Assembly (NCBI GenBank): GCA_017622635.1
Contig: JAGAQS010000024.1
Span: 1-5,782 of the forward strand
Reading direction: 5' to 3'
Length of the DNA stretch: 5,782 nucleotides
Origin: Ruminococcus sp.
GTDB taxonomy: Bacteria; Bacillota; Clostridia; Oscillospirales; Ruminococcaceae
The notes under the pieces were generated by a model that saw only the letters and a list, made by a program, of their open reading frames with translations, was not told the origin of the DNA and did not search any database. Shown piece after piece: positions 1-5,782 of this stretch. How positions within the stretch are numbered: position 1 is the stretch's first letter; each line of letters begins with the position of its first letter. The position numbers and the translations under genes were made by a program.

Positions 1-654
1 TATGGAATTTACCGAAGTTTCAATCACTGACGGGTTTATTTCTTTAAGGACGGGTAATATTTTGTGACGGATTTTGTTTCTTGTGTAGTCGTCTGAAAGG
101 TTTGTGCTGTCAGTTACATAATTCTGCCCTTTTTCTTTCAGATATTCTTCAATCTCATCACGGCTGACCGTAAGAATCGGACGTATTATATTATCACGTA
201 CAGGCGGAATCCCCGTCAGTCCTTTTAATGCAGAACCTCTTGCAAGGTTGAGGACAACCGTTTCAAGATTGTCATTTGCGTTGTGTGCGGTTGCGATTTT
301 TTCGCCGGCTGAATTTTCTTCAAACAGTGAATATCTGAGTTTTCTTGCACTTTCTTCAACGGAAAGTGTGTTTTTTTCCGCAAACTCCGTTACATTGCAG
401 GAAACGGCGGTAAACGGTATATCAAGTCTTTCACAGAGTTCACGACAGAAATTTTCGTCACGGTCACTTTCCGCACCTCTTAAACAGTGGTTCACATGAA
501 GTGCCTTTACAGTAAAATCAATTCTTTTTCTGAGTTCACAAAGCACAAGAAGAAGGCAGACACTGTCCGCACCGCCCGAAAGACCGCATATAACAGTATC
601 GCCTTTATTTATCATATTATGTTTTTTTACAAAAGAAAATATTTTATTTATCAT
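1..654 (-). CDS. tilS: tRNA(Ile)-lysidine synthase TilS (3' end cut by the window)
   Basis: TilS uses ATP and lysine to convert C34 of the CAU-anticodon tRNA-Ile to lysidine, so that it reads AUA instead of AUG and is charged with isoleucine. It is essential in most bacteria. The visible 218 codons are the N-terminal ATP-pyrophosphatase domain; full proteins run to about 320-470 residues, so the C-terminal part lies beyond the window. The PP-loop is LSGGADS (25-31). Other family motifs are VNHCLRGAES (54-63), the ESARKLRYSLF segment (101-111), AHNANDNLETVVLNLARGS (123-141) and TDSTNLSDDYTRNKIRHKILP (181-201). The ATG at 654 is favoured because GCGGAG lies 10 nt upstream inside the end of dnaB, and because the helix before the PP-loop (FSFVKKHNMI) is typical. 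A second ATG at 615 lacks a ribosome site. The 4-nt gap to dnaB points to co-transcription and probable translational coupling. The frame is open to base 1 with no sign of decay. Confidence 0.95.
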   Translation of the reverse strand, partial: MINKIFSFVKKHNMINKGDTVICGLSGGADSVCLLLVLCELRKRIDFTVKALHVNHCLRGAESDRDENFCRELCERLDIPFTAVSCNVTEFAEKNTLSVEESARKLRYSLFEENSAGEKIATAHNANDNLETVVLNLARGSALKGLTGIPPVRDNIIRPILTVSRDEIEEYLKEKGQNYVTDSTNLSDDYTRNKIRHKILPVLKEINPSVIETSVNSI

Positions 655-657
655 ATT
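604..657 (-). repeat. 15-bp in-frame direct repeat at the tilS start
   Basis: The minus-strand sequence AATATGATAAATAAA occurs at 657-643 and again at 618-604. The copies are 39 bp apart (13 codons), so each contains an ATG in the tilS frame followed by codons for Ile-Asn-Lys. Both copies are exact. The region is AT-rich, so chance or a small local duplication are both possible. Confidence 0.6.
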
Positions 658-658
658 T

Positions 659-2011
659 TTAATTCTCCGCCGGTTTGCTGAAATCCGGATTTGAAAAACG
701 GGTGTGCTGACCGTCCCATATAAGCTGAACCGTTCCCGTTTCGCCGTGACGGTTTTTTGCAATTATACATTCTGAAATGTTCTGCTGAGTGCTTTCCTTG
801 TTATAGTATGCGTCACGGTAAAGAAAAAGTACAATGTCAGCGTCTTGTTCAATAGAACCCGATTCACGCAAATCCGACAACATAGGGAGTTTGTCGGTAC
901 GGCTCTCAACGGCTCTCGAAAGCTGTGACAGCAGGATTACAGGGACATTCAGTTCTTTCGCCATTATTTTCAGCTGTCTTGTTATTTCCGAAATTACGAC
1001 AACTCTGTTGTCCGAACGTGAAGCCGAAGTCATAAGTTGCAGATAATCTATAATTACAAGACCGAGGTTTTTTATACGCCTGAGTTTTGCTTTTATCTGC
1101 TGAACCGTCATACTTGCGGTATCGTCAATATAAATCGGAAGTGAACTGAGATAGCCCGCACCTGTTACAAGTTTCACCCAGTCGTCACCCGTGATGCGTC
1201 CGTTTCTGAAACTGTTTGAATCAACAAGCGATTCGGTTGAAAGTACACGTGTTGCCAGCTGTTCTTTTGACATTTCGAGGTTGAATGTGACAACGTCCTT
1301 GTCAGTCCGTTTTGCGACGTTTACCGCAATGTTCATTGCAAATGAAGTTTTTCCCATTGCAGGACGTGCCGCAATTATAATCAGGTCTGACTTGTTGAGA
1401 CCCGATATAATACTGTCAAGCAGGGTAAAGCCTGTTCTTGCACCGATATATTTTTCTTTGTCAGGACCTGAAATTTTACCGAGTCTGTCGTAAGCTTCGG
1501 TAATTGCATCAGACAGAGGGGTCAGACCTTTTACGTCACGCCCCTGACGTATATCGTATATCTGTTGTTCTGCCGAATCAAGTAGCAACTGTGAATCAGT
1601 TTCGCCTGAACGTATATTTTCCAGTATATTTTTAGCCACATAGCCGAGACTTCGTATCATATACTTGTCAGCAACTATTTTGCAGTAACTTGAAATATTT
1701 GCAGTAGACGGCAGTGTTTCGGCTATTTCAGCGAGATAACGCCGTCCCTCTGCAAGTGATTCAAATATACCGAGTTTTTCAGTTTCGTTAAGTACCGTAA
1801 CTATATCGACGGGAACACCTGACGTGAACATTCTGAATATTATTGAATATATTTCCCTGTGCTGTTCACTGTAGAAGTATTCGGGCTTTACCATTTCAAC
1901 CACTTCGGAAAGTACTGACGGGTCGGCAAGCACTGCTCCTATAACCGACTGTTCCGCTTCAATACTGTGTGGCAGTTCACGGGCGGAGAAAATTATATTA
2001 TTTTCGTCCAT
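659..2011 (-). CDS. dnaB: Replicative DNA helicase DnaB (called DnaC in B. subtilis)
   Basis: DnaB is the hexameric ATP-driven helicase that unwinds DNA at the replication fork on the lagging-strand template and recruits primase. The product has 450 residues, the normal length, with no intein. The N-terminal helical domain (about 10-115) begins with PHSIEAEQSVIGAVL. A linker leads to the RecA-like domain (about 185-440) opened by GARTGFTLLDSIISGL. Walker A is ARPAMGKTS (215-223, Lys221). The likely catalytic Glu is in FNLEMS (Glu246). Walker B is VIIDYLQLM (319-327, Asp322). Further helicase motifs are VPVILLSQLSR (356-366) and SDLRESGSIEQDAD (379-392), and KNRHGETG (419-426) holds the arginine-finger region. 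The stretch before SEITRQLK reads RVVVI where B. subtilis has RQQEV, a mild divergence outside the catalytic motifs. The ATG has GGTGA 6 nt upstream, which overlaps the end of rplI closely enough for coupled translation. The stop is 4 nt from the tilS start. Confidence 0.98.
   Translation of the reverse strand: MDENNIIFSARELPHSIEAEQSVIGAVLADPSVLSEVVEMVKPEYFYSEQHREIYSIIFRMFTSGVPVDIVTVLNETEKLGIFESLAEGRRYLAEIAETLPSTANISSYCKIVADKYMIRSLGYVAKNILENIRSGETDSQLLLDSAEQQIYDIRQGRDVKGLTPLSDAITEAYDRLGKISGPDKEKYIGARTGFTLLDSIISGLNKSDLIIIAARPAMGKTSFAMNIAVNVAKRTDKDVVTFNLEMSKEQLATRVLSTESLVDSNSFRNGRITGDDWVKLVTGAGYLSSLPIYIDDTASMTVQQIKAKLRRIKNLGLVIIDYLQLMTSASRSDNRVVVISEITRQLKIMAKELNVPVILLSQLSRAVESRTDKLPMLSDLRESGSIEQDADIVLFLYRDAYYNKESTQQNISECIIAKNRHGETGTVQLIWDGQHTRFSNPDFSKPAEN
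665..670 (-). promoter_or_regulatory. Ribosome binding site of tilS inside the dnaB 3' end
   Basis: The minus strand reads GCGGAG, 10 nt before the tilS ATG at 654, and overlaps the codons for the last residues of DnaB. It supports this ATG over the later one at 615, and indicates that translating ribosomes on dnaB pass over the tilS loading site. Confidence 0.6.
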
Positions 2012-2017
2012 ACGGTG

Positions 2018-2022
2018 TCACC
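2018..2022 (-). promoter_or_regulatory. Weak ribosome binding site of dnaB in the rplI-dnaB gap
   Basis: The minus strand reads GGTGA, 6 nt before the dnaB ATG and 3 nt after the rplI stop codon. It is a poor match to the anti-Shine-Dalgarno sequence. Ribosomes ending on the highly expressed rplI may help initiation, which is an inference from the spacing. Confidence 0.5.
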
Positions 2023-2025
2023 ATA

Positions 2026-2472
2026 TCAGCCTTCAATAACTTCAATGTCGATTTTTTCGGAAATACCGTTATAAAGTTTGATTACAGCATTGTAAGAACC
2101 GAAGTTCTTTATATCGGAACTGAGTGTGATTTTTTTCTTGTCAATTTTTACACCGAGCTGTTCATTAATTGCGTCGGAAACGTTACCGGCAGTGACAGAA
2201 CCGAAAAGTTTTCCGTTAGAACCTGCCTTTGCCTTTATGTTTACTTTTTTGCCCTTGATTTTTTCGGAAGCTTCTTTTGCAGACTGAATTTCAAGGTCAA
2301 TTTTGTGTTGTGCGGAGGACTGCTGTCCTGCGAGTTCAGCCATATTTTTTGCGTTTGCCTCAACTGCCAGACCTTTTGGAATGAGCATATTTCTTGCGTA
2401 TCCGTCAGCAACGTTCTTTACTTCACCTTTTTTGCCTGAACCTTTAACGTCCTTTAAAAAAATAACTTTCAT
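2026..2472 (-). CDS. rplI: 50S ribosomal protein L9 (bL9)
   Basis: bL9 is a large-subunit protein that binds 23S rRNA and reaches out from the L1 side of the ribosome. It helps keep reading frame and translational fidelity. The 148-residue product matches the usual length. The N-terminal rRNA-binding domain carries the L9 signature, with [16 protein letters not shown] at 13-28 and MLIPKGLA at 29-36. A long charged linker helix follows (about 40-75), then the C-terminal domain with [11 protein letters not shown] (84-94) and [13 protein letters not shown] further on. The ATG is supported by AGGCGG 8 nt upstream and by the family N-terminus MKVIFLKDV. The gene sits 59 nt downstream of gdpP and 14 nt upstream of dnaB, a neighbourhood common in Firmicutes. 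Being after a probable terminator, it is the likely first gene of an rplI-dnaB-tilS unit, although no clear promoter was recognised. Confidence 0.98.
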   Translation of the reverse strand: MKVIFLKDVKGSGKKGEVKNVADGYARNMLIPKGLAVEANAKNMAELAGQQSSAQHKIDLEIQSAKEASEKIKGKKVNIKAKAGSNGKLFGSVTAGNVSDAINEQLGVKIDKKKITLSSDIKNFGSYNAVIKLYNGISEKIDIEVIEG

Positions 2473-2480
2473 TTAAAAAA

Positions 2481-2486
2481 CCGCCT
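2481..2486 (-). promoter_or_regulatory. Ribosome binding site of rplI
   Basis: The minus strand reads AGGCGG, one mismatch from AGGAGG, 8 nt before the rplI ATG. It lies in the AT-rich leader downstream of the putative terminator. Confidence 0.65.
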
Positions 2487-2496
2487 TTCGTGTTTT

Positions 2497-2549
2497 AAAA
2501 AAATATAAATCCGGACATGAATTGAGATTATTTATGTTTTCTGTCCGGA
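2497..2549 (-). terminator. Putative intrinsic terminator or attenuator after gdpP
   Basis: Read on the minus strand, TCCGGACA (2549-2542) and TGTCCGGA (2517-2510) form a perfect 8-bp inverted repeat. It is followed at once by TTTATATTTTTTT (2509-2497), with 11 T of 13. This is the layout of a Rho-independent terminator. The loop of 24 nt is long for this class, and the tail is broken by two A residues, so termination may be partial. The upstream arm lies within the last codons of gdpP and the loop contains its stop codon. It would separate rnj-gdpP from rplI-dnaB-tilS, or tune read-through into them. No promoter is clear after it. Confidence 0.5.
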
Positions 2550-4508
2550 ATAATCAGTTTCGTCAATAGCCGATTTCAGCATTTTTTCAGCTTCTTCGAC
2601 AGATATATTTTCAATTTGAGTGGCTGCCATTGTCTGATGACCACCACCGCCGAGTTTTTCCATTATTACCTGAACGTTTACCGCACCGAGAGAACGGGCG
2701 GAAATATTCACGGTATTGCCCGTTTTGTAGATTACAAATGACGCAAAAACGTCTGTTATACTAAGAAGTTCGTCCGCTGCCTGAGGAGCTGCAAGCCTTA
2801 TGTCGTCCGATTCAAAGCCGGCACTTGCGATTGCACAGTTGCTGTAGACCTCTGCGGAAGCGACAATCTGTGACTTTCTGCGGTACAGGTCTATAGAGCC
2901 TGAGAAAAGAAGTTTTACTGATACAGTATCCGCACCGAGTTTTTTCAGAAAAGCCGCCGCCTCAAAAGTACGCACACCTGTTCTCATTACGAAGTTTTTC
3001 GTATCAAGCATTATGCCCGAAAGTAAAGCATCTGCGTGACATTTCGGAAGTCTTTCGTCAAGCGGAAAATTAAAGTACTGAATTACTTCGGTTACCATTT
3101 CCGAAGCGGACGACGCATAAGGTTCATGGTGGAATATAACCGCATTGTCGATAAAATTAGCGGTTTTTCTGTGGTGGTCAATCACTACAACCGATTTCGC
3201 CTTGCTGTAAAGTTCGGGGCTTTCAACACAGTCCCTGCTGTGAGTATCCACGATAATAAGCAGGTCATTATCGGTAATTGAGGCAATGGCAGTTTCGGGG
3301 GTTATGAAAAACTCACCTTCCGTATATTTTTCGGTTTCGTCTATGAGGTTTGAGGCAAGGTTTTTTGTACGGTTTACGGCAATATACGCTTCTTTTCCGA
3401 GAAGTTTCACCGCTCCTGCCATACCGCAGGACGCACCGACCGAATCGAAATCACCGAAACGGTGACCCATAAGAAATACCTTGTCCGAGTTCATGATAAT
3501 ATCCTGTAGGGCATTTGCAAGTATACGTGTTTTTGCACGTGATTTTTTCTCCATGCCCTTTGAAACACCGCCGAAAAACTGATAACCGCTTTCCGTTTTT
3601 ATAACAGCCTGGTCTCCGCCTCTGCCAAGTGCCATATCAAGACACTGTTTGGCGATTTTCTCACTGTCGGCGAGTGACTCCGCACCCAGTCCGACACCTA
3701 TTGAAAAAGTAAGCGGATATTTTCCGGCTATCTTGATATTCCTTGCAAGGTCGAGTATTTTGAATTTTTCCGAAATAATCTGGTCAAGATGACGCTTTTC
3801 AATTACCGCATAGAAAGTGTTTGAACCACTTTTCTTGACAAAACCGTTTGTACTGTTCATGAAGCTTTCGATAAGTTTTTCAACTTCAACTGATGCTTGT
3901 GATTTTTCACTTTCCTTTGCGTTCTGTAATATTTCGTCATAATTGTCAATTGTTATAACGACGACATTCGGGTGTGTTTTGTCGAGTTTTCTTTTAAGTG
4001 ATATACATTCCGTTTCGTCGTTGAAACAAATAACGTGAAAGGATATACTGTCCTTTTCGTATCTTTCTGAACTTATACGGTATGTACTGCCGTTTACGGT
4101 ACATAAACCGCTTCCGTCAGCATTAAGACTGTTGTAACTTACATTTGCGAGATTTTCAATGCCCATGCCGTAAAGATTACGTTCGGAACTTATTTTGTCG
4201 GAAAAAGCGGTATTATACCATATAATTCTTTTTTCACTGTCTATTACAGCAACAGGAGAGGGCAGAGAATTTATGTATTCAGCTGTCGAACTTTCAAGAT
4301 GTTCATTCATTCTTGTGATGTGCCGTATCGTGTTTTTTGAGAAAAGAAACATTTCAGCGACAAGCATAAGTGCAGTTACGACAGCCGAAACAAAACAAAT
4401 CATTCCCATAGCAGAGTCATAACTGCCGAGAAACAGTGAAGATACTGTTGTTTCCGTTATGAGCAGAATAAGCAGGATTAATGAAACTGCCGGAAATTTC
4501 TTTTTCAA
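2532..4508 (-). CDS. gdpP: Cyclic-di-AMP phosphodiesterase GdpP (membrane PAS/degenerate GGDEF/DHH-DHHA1)
   Basis: GdpP is a membrane-anchored enzyme that hydrolyses c-di-AMP to pApA, which affects potassium and osmotic balance and cell-wall stress. I place the start at a TTG at 4508, giving 658 residues, because AAAGGAG lies 8 nt upstream. An in-frame TTG at 4532 would add 8 residues but has no good ribosome site. Order of domains: two membrane helices (about 7-28 and 32-56), a PAS-like region (about 72-167), a degenerate GGDEF domain (about 181-304) ending in GRGGDQAVIK, then DHH and DHHA1 domains. The DHH metal motifs are complete: GHRFGDFDSVG (His349, Asp353, Asp355), VDTHSRD (Asp421), IDHH (444-447 region) and a later MLDTKNF (Asp502). 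The DHHA1 motif GGGGHQ is at about 620-625. Length and order match B. subtilis GdpP (about 659 residues). The modified GGDEF signature is normal for the family and argues against cyclase activity. The gene lies between RNase J and L9, and its last codons form part of a hairpin. Confidence 0.96.
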   Translation of the reverse strand: MKKKFPAVSLILLILLITETTVSSLFLGSYDSAMGMICFVSAVVTALMLVAEMFLFSKNTIRHITRMNEHLESSTAEYINSLPSPVAVIDSEKRIIWYNTAFSDKISSERNLYGMGIENLANVSYNSLNADGSGLCTVNGSTYRISSERYEKDSISFHVICFNDETECISLKRKLDKTHPNVVVITIDNYDEILQNAKESEKSQASVEVEKLIESFMNSTNGFVKKSGSNTFYAVIEKRHLDQIISEKFKILDLARNIKIAGKYPLTFSIGVGLGAESLADSEKIAKQCLDMALGRGGDQAVIKTESGYQFFGGVSKGMEKKSRAKTRILANALQDIIMNSDKVFLMGHRFGDFDSVGASCGMAGAVKLLGKEAYIAVNRTKNLASNLIDETEKYTEGEFFITPETAIASITDNDLLIIVDTHSRDCVESPELYSKAKSVVVIDHHRKTANFIDNAVIFHHEPYASSASEMVTEVIQYFNFPLDERLPKCHADALLSGIMLDTKNFVMRTGVRTFEAAAFLKKLGADTVSVKLLFSGSIDLYRRKSQIVASAEVYSNCAIASAGFESDDIRLAAPQAADELLSITDVFASFVIYKTGNTVNISARSLGAVNVQVIMEKLGGGGHQTMAATQIENISVEEAEKMLKSAIDETDYSGQKT

Positions 4509-4516
4509 TTTTACAG

Positions 4517-4523
4517 CTCCTTT
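4517..4523 (-). promoter_or_regulatory. Ribosome binding site that decides the gdpP TTG start
   Basis: The minus strand reads AAAGGAG here, close to the ideal Shine-Dalgarno sequence, and the TTG at 4508 follows after 8 nt. The longer reading frame would start 24 nt earlier, at a TTG at 4532, and this motif would then be coding sequence. The motif lies in the gap after the RNase J stop codon, so gdpP has its own ribosome loading site. Confidence 0.8.
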
Positions 4524-4533
4524 CGGGAACAAA

Positions 4534-5782
4534 TCATGTTTCCATAATAATCGGGAGAATCATAGGACTGCGTTTTGTTTTCTGGTAGATGTAGTCTGAA
4601 AGTGAGTCACGCAGTTTACCTTTGAGAGTGTTCCATTCTCTCAGTTCGGCACTTGAACAGCTGTTCAGTGTATTTATAAGAACCTGTCTGGCACTGACAA
4701 TCAGTTCTTCCGATTCCCTTACATATACAAATCCCCTTGATATGATGTCAGGACCTGCCACAATTTCATTTGAACTGCGTTCAATGCCGATTACTATTAT
4801 AATAAGTCCGTCCTGTGCGAGATGTTTTCTGTCACGGAGGACAATAGAACCAACGTCGCCCACACCGAGACCGTCAACAAGAGTACGTCCCGCGGGAACT
4901 TGTGAAACAACACCCATTTTTACGCCGTCGGTTTCTATTACGTTTCCTATTTCGGCAATGAATATGTTTTCACGTGGTATGCCCATCTGTATGGCAAGGT
5001 CACTGTGTTTCTTGAGGTGTTTGTATTCACCGTGTACGGGAATGAAGAATTTCGGTTTTGTGAGGGAAATCATAAGTTTGAGTTCTTCCTGACAGGCATG
5101 ACCCGAAACGTGTACTTCATACATATCTTCATAAATCACTTCAGCCCCCGATTTCATAAGTTCATTTACAACACGGGTCACATATTTTTCATTGCCCGGA
5201 ATTGGTTTTGCAGAAATAATAATGAAGTCCATGGGTGTTATATTTACCTTTTTGTGGTCATTCATTGCCATGCGTGTCAGTGCCGACATGGGTTCGCCCT
5301 GACTTCCCGTAGTGATAAGGACAATTTTTTCACTTTCATAATGGTTCATCATTTCTATGTCAATTATAATGCCGTCGGGAACATTCAGGTATCCGAGTTC
5401 TATGGCGGTATTGATTACGTTGACCATGCTTCTGCCGAATACAGCCACTTTTCTTCCGTACTTTACGGCACTGTTTATAATCTGCTGAACTCTGTGTATA
5501 TTTGACGAGAATGTAGCGATTATAATACGTTTTCCCTCGCCCTTGCGGAAAAGCTTGTCAAATGATTCACCGACGGTCTTTTCCGAATGGGTATATCCGG
5601 GGCGTTCGGCATTTGTGGATTCGGACATGAGTGCAAGAATCCCCTTGCTTCCGAGTTCGCCGAAACGTGCAAGGTCTATGATTTTTTCGTCAATGGGTGT
5701 GTAGTCAACTTTGAAGTCGCCCGTGTGTACAATAACGCCCGCAGGTGTATGAATTGCCATTCCCACAGCATCGGGGATAGAA
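4534..5782 (-). CDS. rnj: Ribonuclease J, metallo-beta-lactamase/beta-CASP family (5' end cut by the window)
   Basis: RNase J is a cytoplasmic metal-dependent ribonuclease with endonuclease and 5'-to-3' exonuclease activity, central to mRNA decay and RNA maturation in Firmicutes. The visible part is 415 codons plus a TGA stop. The reading frame stays open to the window edge, so the GTG at 5766 is an internal valine, not a start. Family members are about 555 residues, so roughly 140 N-terminal residues are missing, including the HxHxDH metal motif. The visible protein begins at SIPDAVG, just after a conserved metal-binding His. It then has HTGDFK (Asp 22 of the visible part), the beta-CASP segment with SESTNAERPG (about 53-62), SGHACQEELKLM (His 228) and PVHGEYKHLKKH (His 250). 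The last two fit the conserved C-terminal motif histidines of B. subtilis RNase J1. It ends in KTKRSPMILPIIMET, the usual RNase J terminus. GdpP follows 25 nt downstream. Whether it is the J1 or J2 paralogue cannot be told, but the kept motifs favour an active enzyme. Confidence 0.96.
   Translation of the reverse strand, partial: SIPDAVGMAIHTPAGVIVHTGDFKVDYTPIDEKIIDLARFGELGSKGILALMSESTNAERPGYTHSEKTVGESFDKLFRKGEGKRIIIATFSSNIHRVQQIINSAVKYGRKVAVFGRSMVNVINTAIELGYLNVPDGIIIDIEMMNHYESEKIVLITTGSQGEPMSALTRMAMNDHKKVNITPMDFIIISAKPIPGNEKYVTRVVNELMKSGAEVIYEDMYEVHVSGHACQEELKLMISLTKPKFFIPVHGEYKHLKKHSDLAIQMGIPRENIFIAEIGNVIETDGVKMGVVSQVPAGRTLVDGLGVGDVGSIVLRDRKHLAQDGLIIIVIGIERSSNEIVAGPDIISRGFVYVRESEELIVSARQVLINTLNSCSSAELREWNTLKGKLRDSLSDYIYQKTKRSPMILPIIMET

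Noticed and set aside
248..681. Plus-strand open frames of 83 and 64 codons opposite tilS
   Set aside because: The minus strand here encodes the TilS PP-loop and its following motifs without interruption. The opposite frames are low in complexity and unsupported.
1969..2439. Plus-strand open frame of 156 codons opposite rplI
   Set aside because: It is antisense to a clear L9 gene, its product is a Phe- and Cys-rich string with no recognisable family, and it runs across the rplI-dnaB junction. It is a shadow of the real genes.
2502..2507. TATATT on the minus strand as a -10 box for an rplI promoter
   Set aside because: It matches five of six consensus bases, but no good -35 hexamer lies 16-18 nt upstream, and it overlaps the T-rich tail of the hairpin. 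A promoter may exist but cannot be supported from sequence.
2561..2566. TTGACG on the minus strand near the gdpP end as a -35 box
   Set aside because: The hexamer is good, but the sequence 16-18 nt downstream (around CAGAAA) is not a -10 box, and the site lies within conserved coding sequence.
3595..3630. GRGGDQ in GdpP as an active GGDEF diguanylate cyclase site
   Set aside because: The signature is not GG(D/E)EF, and this altered form is the usual one in GdpP proteins, so cyclase activity is not supported.
4622..5505. Two overlapping plus-strand open frames of 156 and 166 codons opposite RNase J
   Set aside because: They overlap each other in different frames and lie wholly within a strongly conserved RNase J gene. 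Neither product resembles a known domain.

Overview
This window is ordinary core chromosome of a Gram-positive bacterium, most likely a Clostridia member and perhaps close to Ruminococcus (Oscillospiraceae). The lineage is inferred from three things: an RNase J and a GdpP-type c-di-AMP phosphodiesterase next to each other, the gdpP-rplI-dnaB order common in Firmicutes, and moderate to low GC with AT-rich gaps. No marker gene fixes the genus.

All five genes lie on the minus strand, so the transcription order runs from high to low coordinates: ribonuclease J (4534-5782, 5' end cut by the window), gdpP (2532-4508), rplI for ribosomal protein L9 (2026-2472), dnaB replicative helicase (659-2011) and tilS (1-654, 3' end cut by the window). 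The genes are tightly packed. The gaps are 25 nt (rnj-gdpP), 59 nt (gdpP-rplI), 14 nt (rplI-dnaB) and 4 nt (dnaB-tilS), which suggests one or two operons. The 59-nt gap is the only real intergenic space. It holds an 8-bp perfect inverted repeat whose upstream arm lies in the last codons of gdpP, followed by a T-rich tract. This is a plausible intrinsic terminator or attenuator that would separate rnj-gdpP from rplI-dnaB-tilS.

The products cover housekeeping work: mRNA turnover and processing (RNase J), breakdown of the second messenger c-di-AMP (GdpP), the large ribosomal subunit (L9), replication fork unwinding (DnaB) and decoding of AUA codons by tRNA-Ile modification (TilS). All catalytic motifs that fall inside the window look intact. 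No mobile element, CRISPR array, tRNA, rRNA or horizontally acquired cassette was seen. No stretch longer than 300 bases lacks a gene.

I found no convincing new biological system. The points most worth checking are the gdpP start codon (a TTG with a strong ribosome binding site, 8 codons inside the longest ORF), the hairpin between gdpP and rplI, and a 15-bp in-frame direct repeat that duplicates the tilS start region.
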